Source: Staphylococcaceae bacterium UBA6286 (GTDB lineage: Bacteria > Bacillota > Bacilli > Staphylococcales > Staphylococcaceae). Taken from it: a stretch of DNA of 6,750 nt. The notes beneath the pieces were generated by a model. The model was given only the letters and a program-made list of their open reading frames with translations. It ran no database searches and had not been told where the DNA came from. Shown here piece by piece: positions 1-6,092 of this stretch. The stretch spans positions 6,368 through 13,117 of the forward strand of contig DJUI01000027.1 of the NCBI GenBank assembly GCA_002438305.1. Reading direction: 5' to 3'. The position numbers and the translations under genes were made by a program. Numbering within the stretch: the stretch's first letter is position 1; each line of letters opens with the position of its first letter.

Positions 1-671
1 CTAATATTCCACTGAAAAGCAGTGAACAGGCGGCGCTCAAGCAATATACAGAAAGTGGCGGCAGTCTGCTGTTCATCAGTGATCATTACAATGCAGACCG
101 CAATATGAACCGGTTTGATGCTTCTGAAGTACTCAATGGATATCGTAGAGGTGCGTATTCAGACCCGGCAAAAGGCATGTCACAGGCAGAACGACAATCA
201 GAGATGATGACTGACGTCACATCAAGTGATTTTCTGAGTGATACATTCGGCGTCAGATTCAAGTATAATGCTATTGATGATGTGACGATGACAACAATGT
301 CGGATATATTCGATATTACAGATGGCGTCGATGAAGTAACGATGCACGCGGGTTCGACGCTTGCTATCACCGATCCAAAGAAAGCAAAAGGCCTGGTCTT
401 TCTGCCGAAGCTCAGTAACAGATATCGCTGGGAACATGCTGTTGATCAAGGCGTTTACAACGGGGGTGGTGAAGACGAAGGGCCGTTTATTGCTATCAGT
501 AAAACAGGGAGAGGGAAGGCCGCCTTTATCGGGGATTCCTCGATTGTTGAAGATGCTTCACCAAAATATAAACGTGAAGACAACGGCAGTGACAAGAAAA
601 CTTATGATGGCTTTGAGGAAGCGGATCACCGTAATCTGCTGCTCAATCTTACAAAGTGGCTGACGACTTAA
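1..671 (+). CDS. Probable secreted GATase1/ThuA-like protein, 5' end outside window, ends at in-frame TAA
   Basis: The reading frame is open from the first complete codon at position 3, so the ATG at 105 is internal and the true start, and any signal peptide, lie left of the window. The visible part has a glycine-rich strand leading to GGSLLFISDHYNADRN (57-104). Further on come YNGGGEDEGPF (455-487) and AFIGDSSIVED (522-554). This order recalls the GATase1/ThuA or DUF4350-like fold, where a Rossmann-like core carries such turns; that assignment is from memory of the fold and no catalytic residue can be named. I recall continuous Bacillus homologues, annotated only vaguely, in which this region runs on into the sequence found after the TAA at 669-671. 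The piece is therefore probably the first half of an interrupted gene. A genuinely shorter protein is the alternative. The biochemical function is unknown. Confidence 0.72.
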   Translation, partial: NIPLKSSEQAALKQYTESGGSLLFISDHYNADRNMNRFDASEVLNGYRRGAYSDPAKGMSQAERQSEMMTDVTSSDFLSDTFGVRFKYNAIDDVTMTTMSDIFDITDGVDEVTMHAGSTLAITDPKKAKGLVFLPKLSNRYRWEHAVDQGVYNGGGEDEGPFIAISKTGRGKAAFIGDSSIVEDASPKYKREDNGSDKKTYDGFEEADHRNLLLNLTKWLTT

Positions 672-683
672 GAAGAGGATGTG
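669..683 (+). other. In-frame TAA followed by continued open frame and a possible GTG restart
   Basis: The TAA at 669-671 and the codons after it (GAA GAG GAT, then GTG at 681) lie in the same frame, so no indel is needed to join the two halves. The purine run AAGAAGAGG ends only two bases before the GTG, too close for a normal Shine-Dalgarno. The alternative pairing AAGAAG is weak. A second GTG at 708 has TGAGGA four bases upstream, also tight. Independent initiation of the second half therefore looks poor, which favours a nonsense mutation in one gene over two designed genes. Confidence 0.6.
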
Positions 684-1172
684 TCATTCGACCAGAATGA
701 GGACAAAGTGACACCGCTCCTTGCATCAGAAAATCCATCAACATCAGTTGAACCAAAAAAAGAACCGTGGGCGCAGCCTGAATCTGGTTATTTATGGTAC
801 GACCGTTCAACTTATGCACAAGGAAGTTACGGTGCCGTGGTCAATGAAGAACAGACGCATCAACAGATGAATCATGACATTCAGATTTTAAGTCCAGCGG
901 CTATTGCACCAAAAGAAAATATTCAAGTGAAAGTCAGAACAGCAAATGCTGAGTCCACAAAAATAGCAATTGTCATGGCAAATGGTCAGCACGTCGGCTT
1001 GTTCAATGGCCGTCCACCCGGCGTATCCAATGCTTATATACCAAAGCAGTATGATGATTATTACGAATGCTATTTTAATGGTAGAATTGCAAGAGAAGCA
1101 CAAGGGCCATTAACGATTCAAGTCATTCAGAATAATGAGACTGCAGCGACAGCACAGCTGAATCTCAAATAG
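681..1172 (+). CDS. C-terminal half of the interrupted gene: linker plus beta-rich domain
   Basis: This frame continues that of the preceding coding piece after a single TAA. From the nominal GTG it would encode 163 residues. The first 30 or so are an acidic, Pro/Ser-rich linker; then comes EPWAQPESGYLWYDRSTY (747-800), a Trp/Tyr-rich segment I associate with the same protein in homologues. The rest, from about 861, alternates hydrophobic and polar residues like a beta-sandwich or Ig-like module and ends with TIQVIQNNETAATAQLNLK. There is no signal peptide, membrane segment or cysteine cluster. If made separately it would stay in the cytoplasm, at odds with a secreted family. It stops 10 bases before the M6 protease gene, so it shares that transcript. 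It is best read as part of a disrupted gene; it could be translated weakly by reinitiation. Confidence 0.6.
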   Translation: MSFDQNEDKVTPLLASENPSTSVEPKKEPWAQPESGYLWYDRSTYAQGSYGAVVNEEQTHQQMNHDIQILSPAAIAPKENIQVKVRTANAESTKIAIVMANGQHVGLFNGRPPGVSNAYIPKQYDDYYECYFNGRIAREAQGPLTIQVIQNNETAATAQLNLK

Positions 1173-1175
1173 GAG
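1171..1175 (+). promoter_or_regulatory. Shine-Dalgarno of the first M6 protease gene, overlapping the upstream stop
   Basis: AGGAG lies seven bases before the ATG at 1183 and includes the last two bases of the TAG stop at 1170-1172. Ribosomes finishing the upstream frame would clear or deliver to this site, so translation of the protease may be coupled to the upstream gene. It fixes the ATG at 1183 as the start. Confidence 0.8.
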
Positions 1176-1182
1176 TAGTCAT

Positions 1183-2880
1183 ATGAAAAAAACAATTATT
1201 GCTTCATTGCTATTGTCTACATTGACAATGAACATCGCTCATGCAGAAGGAGATTTTAGCGAGACGAAGACAAATGGTGACAAAGTAGAGTTCGAAAATA
1301 CAGAGAAGGTAAAAGTCAATGAACCGGTCGTCGTAAAACAGCAGATGGCACGTACGGTCAAGGTCCCTAATTTTAAGGCGCGCCAATATAAAGGGAAAGT
1401 TAGAAATGAGAATGTACTCGTTGTATTGATGGATTTCTCTGACAGCAAGCAGTCGACATTAACGAAGAAAGATACTCAAAATTATTATGAGAACTACACA
1501 AAGTCTTATTATAATCAATTATTTTTTGGTGATACGTATAAGGCGCCGGACGGTAAATCCTATGATACGCTTAAAACATATTACAAGCAGGCATCAGGCA
1601 ATAGTCTCAATATTAAGGGGCAGGTCTCAGGATGGTACCGTGCGAAACATCCGCTTAAATATTACGGTGGCGGAGACGATAAGAATGTCGGTGAACTGAT
1701 AATGGAAGCGGCGCGTAAAGCCGCACAAGATCCAAAAGTAAAAATGACAGATTATGACCGTTATGATTATTATGATTTTGATAATGACGGCAATATATAT
1801 GAGCCGGACGGCTTAATCGATAAACTAGTTGTCATCTTCAGTGGTGTCGGAGAAAGTGAAGGCGGCGGCAAACTCGGCAGCAAGTCTATATGGGAACATG
1901 TCAGTGAAGTTCCATTCACTGAACACGGTAACCCTAAGACCATCGTCGGTACTAAAAGCAAATACTCAAAATTTTACAAAGATCGTCTGGCAGTTGCAGA
2001 ATACGGCATTATGGCTGAAGACAGCACGGTCGGTACAGTTGCTCATGAATTCGGTCATATGCTCGGCTTGATTGATGAATATGATGTATCACCGAGTTCA
2101 GTAGATCATGCCGGTGAACCGGTACGATACTGGTCATTGATGAGTTACGGAGCAGATGCAGGGAAAATTCACGGCACGCAGCCAGTCGGTATGAGTCCAC
2201 TTGCTAAATCTGACTTACAGCAGCTTTACGGTGGTAACTGGACGCTTGGCTCTGAAGTGAATTACCGCACGATAGACAGTAAGGGGAAGGAGTTCTTATT
2301 AGATCAAGCGGGGATTAAAGGATCGAACAATGACGTTGTCAAAGTCAATCTGCCGTCGGTCAAAAAGATTCGGGGCGGCAAAGTTAAACGCTTTAATCAA
2401 TATTATTTGCTTGAATGGCGGAGTCATAATGGTCTGGACAAAGCACTGGGTGCTATTTACGATCCGTTCGGCCGCAATAAATATGGAAAAGGCCTGGTCA
2501 TCTGGTATGTTGATGAATCGTATGAGAATAACGGTAATTTAGTGAAACATCCAGGTAAGAGTCTTCTCGGTGTGGTTGATGCCAATCCGAAATCTATTAT
2601 GGCAAAAAGCGGCTTCAGTCCAATCACAGATACACAAATATATGATGCTGCTTTTAATACACGCGATTACGGCAATTATAATTCAAAGCCTGATTATTAC
2701 TTTAAGAAACCTTCCACAAAACCAGTATCAACGTTCAGTGATAAAAATTACACACAAAAAGATTTGAATTCATTGACCATCCAGGAAGCCGGCAGAGTAC
2801 TGCCTCAGCTTGGATTGAAAATTAAAGTCGTCGATCAGAATAAAGACGGTACAGTCGCTAAAATTAAAATCTATAAATAA
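1183..2880 (+). CDS. Compact secreted M6 (immune inhibitor A type) zinc metalloprotease without MAM-like domain
   Basis: The gene encodes 565 residues. Residues 1-21 form a Sec signal peptide (MKK, hydrophobic core, cleavage likely after AHA). A short pro-region of about 50 residues precedes the M6 catalytic domain. The zinc site is H288-E289-F-G-H292 in HEFGHMLGLIDEYD, with D298 the likely third ligand by analogy with HExxHxxGxxD enzymes and M320 in SLMSYG as a Met-turn candidate. D198, D200 and D202 (DFDNDG) resemble a calcium loop. After VKVNLPS (386-392) the sequence passes in about 13 residues to QYYLLEWRSHN (from 406), so the MAM-like domain of the larger paralogue is missing. The C-terminal region continues to LGLKIKVV and KIKIYK, as in the other protein. 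InhA enzymes usually have about 800 residues. It should act outside the cell on protein substrates. It follows the interrupted gene in an apparent operon. Confidence 0.93.
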   Translation: MKKTIIASLLLSTLTMNIAHAEGDFSETKTNGDKVEFENTEKVKVNEPVVVKQQMARTVKVPNFKARQYKGKVRNENVLVVLMDFSDSKQSTLTKKDTQNYYENYTKSYYNQLFFGDTYKAPDGKSYDTLKTYYKQASGNSLNIKGQVSGWYRAKHPLKYYGGGDDKNVGELIMEAARKAAQDPKVKMTDYDRYDYYDFDNDGNIYEPDGLIDKLVVIFSGVGESEGGGKLGSKSIWEHVSEVPFTEHGNPKTIVGTKSKYSKFYKDRLAVAEYGIMAEDSTVGTVAHEFGHMLGLIDEYDVSPSSVDHAGEPVRYWSLMSYGADAGKIHGTQPVGMSPLAKSDLQQLYGGNWTLGSEVNYRTIDSKGKEFLLDQAGIKGSNNDVVKVNLPSVKKIRGGKVKRFNQYYLLEWRSHNGLDKALGAIYDPFGRNKYGKGLVIWYVDESYENNGNLVKHPGKSLLGVVDANPKSIMAKSGFSPITDTQIYDAAFNTRDYGNYNSKPDYYFKKPSTKPVSTFSDKNYTQKDLNSLTIQEAGRVLPQLGLKIKVVDQNKDGTVAKIKIYK

Positions 2881-2893
2881 GCCCTATCAATAT

Positions 2894-2928
2894 AATGTAC
2901 GTCATCTATTATGATGATGTGCATTTTT
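2894..2928 (+). terminator. Rho-independent terminator after the first M6 protease gene
   Basis: The left arm AATGTACGTCATC (2894-2906) pairs with GATGATGTGCATT (2913-2925) with two G-U wobbles. The loop is six bases (TATTAT) and a T-run ends at 2928. It sits 14 bases after the stop codon and separates this transcript from the downstream protease gene. Confidence 0.8.
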
Positions 2929-2990
2929 AAAATGTATAAATATACTGCTTCAATCATTTCTGTAACACAATATTAATATCTGAAAATTCA

Positions 2991-3007
2991 AATTGTTATT
3001 TACAATT
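2991..3007. repeat. Small inverted repeat over the -35 region, possible operator
   Basis: AATGT-free arms AATTGT (2991-2996) and ACAATT (3002-3007) are perfect inverted copies separated by TATTT. The right arm overlaps the proposed -35 hexamer. A regulator binding here would affect promoter access. Six-base arms in AT-rich DNA can arise by chance, so this is only a candidate site and no regulator is identified. Confidence 0.3.
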
Positions 3008-3027
3008 CAGAAATTTCTATACATAAT
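2999..3027 (+). promoter_or_regulatory. Sigma-A-type promoter of the full-length M6 protease gene
   Basis: TTTACA (2999-3004) and CATAAT (3022-3027) each differ from consensus by one base and are 17 bases apart. Transcription would begin near 3034, leaving a leader of about 35 bases before the ATG at 3068. The position between a terminator and the gene supports it. A second, poorer pairing (TTGTTA at 2993 with TATACA at 3018, 19 bases apart) overlaps it. Confidence 0.65.
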
Positions 3028-3055
3028 GTACTTAAGTAATTCATATCATTTTAAC

Positions 3056-3064
3056 GGGGGAAAG
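3056..3064 (+). promoter_or_regulatory. G-rich ribosome binding site that sets the start at 3068
   Basis: GGGGGAAAG ends three bases before the ATG at 3068, with the G run seven bases away. The codons between 2993 and 3068 in the same frame lie upstream of or within the promoter and leader, so the longer in-frame start there is rejected. Confidence 0.8.
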
Positions 3065-3067
3065 TAC

Positions 3068-5458
3068 ATGAAGAAAAAAGCAGTAGTATCATCATTACTT
3101 GCGGTAACGTTAGGAGTAACGAGCTTAGGGCTGACAAGTGGTGCGGCATATGCAGATGAAGCCTTAAAAGTAAAGAAGGATCATTATTATTCAGGCTCAA
3201 GTCATGATAGCGTCATTGCCAATGAAGATCGTCTGATCAAGATGCTGAAAGATGAAGGTGTCATCAGTAAAAATGCGACGCGTGCGCAAGCTGAGAAAGC
3301 AGTCTCTAATTATTTAAACAAGAAACAGGAAAATTCTGACAACAAAGTTAAAAACGAAGGAAAATTCGTAAAAAAATATAAAAAAGTGACTGAGAAAAAC
3401 AGCAATGGTAAACGCAGCAAGTATACAAAAGGGAATGGTAAGAAAAAAGGGCATGCTAAAAACTTGAAGCCGGTTGTTGAAGAAAATTATACTGGCGAGA
3501 AACGTACAGACAAAGTTCTGTTGTTAGCGATTGAATTCCCGGATTATCAAAATTCAACCATCACTAAAGAAGAAACGGATATGTTCTATGAAGATTATCC
3601 GATGAGCCACTTCCAGGACATGGTGTTCGGTGAAAATGGTTACGAAGGACCGAATGGTGAGAATTTAGTCAGTATGAAACAGTTCTACCAAAACCAATCA
3701 GGCGGCAGCTATGATGTGGATGGTGAAGTACATGGCTGGTACAAAGCAAAATATCCTGCGAAATACTACGGTGGTAACTACCCGACTGTTGATGACAGTG
3801 ATGGTCGTCCGAAAGAATTAGTCAAAGAAGCGTTGGAACAAGCTGCAAAAGATCCAAACATCAATCTATCTGAATACGATCAATGGGACCGTTATGACCT
3901 TGATGGTGACGGCGTATTAAATGAAAAAGATGGCATCGTTGATCATGTCATGATCATCCATGCCTCTCCTGGCGAAGAAGCAGGTGGTGGTAAATTAGGT
4001 CCTGATGCAATCTGGTCTCACAGATGGAGCTTGAACTTCACGAATACAGGCGAGCCCTACACAATTCCAGGGACTTCTTCCGGTCAGAAGCAGTTTGGTG
4101 GTAAATTAGCAGTTATCGACTATACGATTCAACCTGAAGATGGTGCTGCCGGCGTATTCTCTCATGAATATGGTCACGATTTAGGATTACCAGATGAATA
4201 TGATACGATCTACTCTGGTAAAGGTGAACCGGTATCGTTCTGGTCAATCATGTCAAGCGGCAGCTGGGCTGGTAAGATTCCAGGGACAGAACCGACTGGT
4301 TTTGATGCATACATGAAAGAACAATTGCAGGATATGCATGGTGGTAACTGGCAGACAGGCAGCGAAATTGACGCTGATGATGTCACTTCAACACCACAAG
4401 AATTCTTATTAGATGAAGCAGTAACTAAAGGTACAAATAATGATACAGTACGTATTAATCTTCCTGACAAAGTGACAGAAGTGTTGAAACCTGCTGAAGG
4501 TGAAAAGGCATACTTCAGTGGTTCCGGCGATGACTTAACAAACAGTGCATCAGTACAAGTGGATTTAACTGGTAAACAATCTGCTGAGTTAACATTCAAA
4601 GCTTGGTATGACATTGAAAAGGGCTATGACTACGCGTATGTTCAAGCATCTACTGACGGTAAGACTTGGACAAACTTAGAAGGAAACATCACTAATAATG
4701 ATGATCCAGAAGGTGCCGGTGCTAATGCAGGTAACGGTATTGATGGACAGAGCAATAGCTGGGTTGATGCAACTTTTAATCTTGATGCATTTGCCGGCAA
4801 AAATGTTCAATTACGCTATTTATATGTGACAGATGCTGGATTTACAGCACCAGGTCTCTATGTAGATGATATTAAAGTGACTGCTGACGGTTCTACTGTC
4901 TTCTCAGACGGTGCTGAAGGCGATGCTAAATTTGGTTTGAATGGGTTCTCTGTAAGTGATGGTAAGAAATACGATGAAAACTATTACTTATTACAATGGA
5001 GAAGTCACAACAAAGTGGATGCAGGACTTGCTCACATCCCAAGAGGCGGTTCATTGATGAGCTACAACACTGGATTAAATGTCTACTATGTAGATAAGAG
5101 CTATACAGATAACCATGTAGGGAAGCACCCAGGTTACGGCTTCGTCGGTATCGTCGATGCTGATCAGAATGCTCTGAAATGGGAAGGAACAACACCTTCA
5201 GTGGCGTCTACTCAGTATCAAGTACGCGATGCATCATTCAGCTTGACACCACAAGATCCACTGAGCTTGAAACTCGCTGATGGTTCTACAATGGTTGACA
5301 AAAACTTAAAATCAAGCCCAATATTTGATGACTCTAAAGATTACTCTAACCCTGAACAACCGCATGCAGGTAAAATCCTACCTAATACCGGACTAAAAGT
5401 ACAAGTGGTCGGCGAATCTAAAGACAAATCTACAGGTAAAGTCGTTATTTACAAATAA
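3068..5458 (+). CDS. inhA: Immune inhibitor A-type secreted M6 zinc metalloprotease, full length
   Basis: The gene encodes 796 residues, the usual length of Bacillus InhA enzymes. The signal peptide is 1-29 (cleavage after AYA). A pro-region follows, with a helical part at about 50-85 (EDRLIKML, AVSNYLNKK) and a lysine-rich linker to about 135. The catalytic domain starts near KVLLLAIEFPDY (149-160). Its zinc motif is H366-E367-Y-G-H370 in HEYGHDLGLPDEYD, with D376 the likely third ligand and M395 in WSIMSSG as Met-turn. DLDGDG (277-282) is a probable calcium loop. Residues about 468-636 form a MAM-like beta-sandwich ending near GLYVDDIKV. YYLLQWRSHN then starts the C-terminal region that closes with VVIYK. 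Characterised relatives degrade host antimicrobial peptides and matrix proteins; that role here is inference. It has its own promoter and terminator, so it is monocistronic. Confidence 0.96.
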   Translation: MKKKAVVSSLLAVTLGVTSLGLTSGAAYADEALKVKKDHYYSGSSHDSVIANEDRLIKMLKDEGVISKNATRAQAEKAVSNYLNKKQENSDNKVKNEGKFVKKYKKVTEKNSNGKRSKYTKGNGKKKGHAKNLKPVVEENYTGEKRTDKVLLLAIEFPDYQNSTITKEETDMFYEDYPMSHFQDMVFGENGYEGPNGENLVSMKQFYQNQSGGSYDVDGEVHGWYKAKYPAKYYGGNYPTVDDSDGRPKELVKEALEQAAKDPNINLSEYDQWDRYDLDGDGVLNEKDGIVDHVMIIHASPGEEAGGGKLGPDAIWSHRWSLNFTNTGEPYTIPGTSSGQKQFGGKLAVIDYTIQPEDGAAGVFSHEYGHDLGLPDEYDTIYSGKGEPVSFWSIMSSGSWAGKIPGTEPTGFDAYMKEQLQDMHGGNWQTGSEIDADDVTSTPQEFLLDEAVTKGTNNDTVRINLPDKVTEVLKPAEGEKAYFSGSGDDLTNSASVQVDLTGKQSAELTFKAWYDIEKGYDYAYVQASTDGKTWTNLEGNITNNDDPEGAGANAGNGIDGQSNSWVDATFNLDAFAGKNVQLRYLYVTDAGFTAPGLYVDDIKVTADGSTVFSDGAEGDAKFGLNGFSVSDGKKYDENYYLLQWRSHNKVDAGLAHIPRGGSLMSYNTGLNVYYVDKSYTDNHVGKHPGYGFVGIVDADQNALKWEGTTPSVASTQYQVRDASFSLTPQDPLSLKLADGSTMVDKNLKSSPIFDDSKDYSNPEQPHAGKILPNTGLKVQVVGESKDKSTGKVVIYK

Positions 5459-5463
5459 TTATC

Positions 5464-5511
5464 ATACACTCATGACAGTTTCAATGGGAGACGTCATGAG
5501 TGTATTTTTTT
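5464..5511 (+). terminator. Strong rho-independent terminator after the full-length M6 protease gene
   Basis: ATACACTCATGAC (5464-5476) is perfectly complementary to GTCATGAGTGTAT (5493-5505), giving a 13-bp stem with a 16-base loop. A run of seven T ends at 5511. It begins five bases after the stop codon. The T-run lies just upstream of the next promoter. Confidence 0.93.
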
Positions 5512-5523
5512 GGACATTGTTTT

Positions 5524-5532
5524 TGTTATAAT
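5524..5532 (+). promoter_or_regulatory. Extended -10 promoter of the GNAT-DUF523 operon
   Basis: TGTTATAAT contains a perfect TATAAT preceded by the TGn extension. No good -35 hexamer is found 16-18 bases upstream, where the terminator T-run lies; TGGACA at 5511 is too close. Extended -10 promoters can work without a -35. Transcription would start near 5539, giving a very short leader before the ATG at 5553. Confidence 0.6.
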
Positions 5533-5536
5533 GGAA

Positions 5537-5547
5537 GAAAGGGGTGA
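5537..5547 (+). promoter_or_regulatory. Ribosome binding site that favours ATG 5553 over GTG 5544
   Basis: GAAAGGGGTGA nearly matches the anti-Shine-Dalgarno complement GAAAGGAGGTGA and ends five bases before the ATG at 5553. The in-frame GTG at 5544 lies inside this site, so it is unlikely to be the start. Confidence 0.8.
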
Positions 5548-5552
5548 GTCGG

Positions 5553-6092
5553 ATGATTTATATCGAGACAGAACGGTTGAAACTACGAGATTATAAGCAG
5601 CAAGATCTTGAAGTGTTCAAGCATATGAACGTTGATCCTGAAGTCAGAAAGTATTTTTCGGATATGATGAGTTTCAAACGGTCTGAAATGGCACTGTGGC
5701 ATATGCAGAAAGAAATTGAAGCGACAGGTCTTGGACTCTATGCGGTTGAAGAGAAAGCAAGTGGTGAATTCATTGGTTTCATTGGTGTACAGTATATGGA
5801 AGCGACACCTGATTATTCAATGGATATTATGCCGTGTTATGAAATTGGTTGGCGCCTCATTCAACAGGCATGGGGGAAAGGCTATGCTACAGAAGGAGCA
5901 CAGGCTGTTCTCGACTATGTACGACCGAGAATTGATCTGCCGCTCTATAGTTTCACAAGTGTTAATAATGAAGCCAGCATGAATGTGATGGAGAAAATCG
6001 GTCTGAAACGCATCAAGACGTTCAAACATCCACTGATCGATCCACGGCATCCGATGAACTTGCAGGTTCTCTACAAGGATGTGAGTCAATGA
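5553..6092 (+). CDS. GNAT family N-acetyltransferase, RimJ/RimL-like
   Basis: The product has 179 residues, a single GNAT domain of the Acetyltransf_3 type. It opens with IETERLKLRDY (4-14), the typical first strand of this subgroup. The acetyl-CoA pyrophosphate loop is Q105-A-W-G108-K-G110-Y-A, matching the Q/R-x-x-G-x-G/A motif A, followed by helix ATEGAQAVLDY. The C-terminal motif VNNEASMNVMEKIGL (137-151) is the usual Asn-containing strand-helix that completes the fold. These enzymes move an acetyl group from acetyl-CoA to an amine; ribosomal protein N-termini, small amines and antibiotics are all known substrates in the wider group, so the substrate cannot be named. It is cytoplasmic. 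Its last four bases overlap the start of the DUF523 gene, so the two are co-transcribed and probably translationally coupled. Confidence 0.93.
   Translation: MIYIETERLKLRDYKQQDLEVFKHMNVDPEVRKYFSDMMSFKRSEMALWHMQKEIEATGLGLYAVEEKASGEFIGFIGVQYMEATPDYSMDIMPCYEIGWRLIQQAWGKGYATEGAQAVLDYVRPRIDLPLYSFTSVNNEASMNVMEKIGLKRIKTFKHPLIDPRHPMNLQVLYKDVSQ

Noticed and set aside
669..683. Programmed stop-codon readthrough or recoding at the TAA
   Set aside because: TAA followed by G is an efficient stop; selenocysteine uses TGA and pyrrolysine TAG. No recoding hairpin was recognised downstream. A frameshift is excluded because both parts are in the same frame.
2993..3067. Longer N-terminus of the full-length M6 protease from an upstream start at 2993
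   Set aside because: These codons overlap the promoter and leader, have no ribosome binding site and would bury the signal peptide 25 residues inside. The ATG at 3068 has a ribosome binding site and a classical signal peptide.
3887..3940. DLDGDG segment as a dockerin or EF-hand domain
   Set aside because: There is only one loop, set within the M6 catalytic domain, and the paralogue has DFDNDG at the same place. It is better explained as a structural calcium site of the protease.
4210..4614. 134-residue open frame on the minus strand inside the full-length protease gene
   Set aside because: It is fully antisense to a well-supported coding region, has no recognisable domain and no clear ribosome binding site. 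The other opposite-strand frames in the window look like similar shadows.
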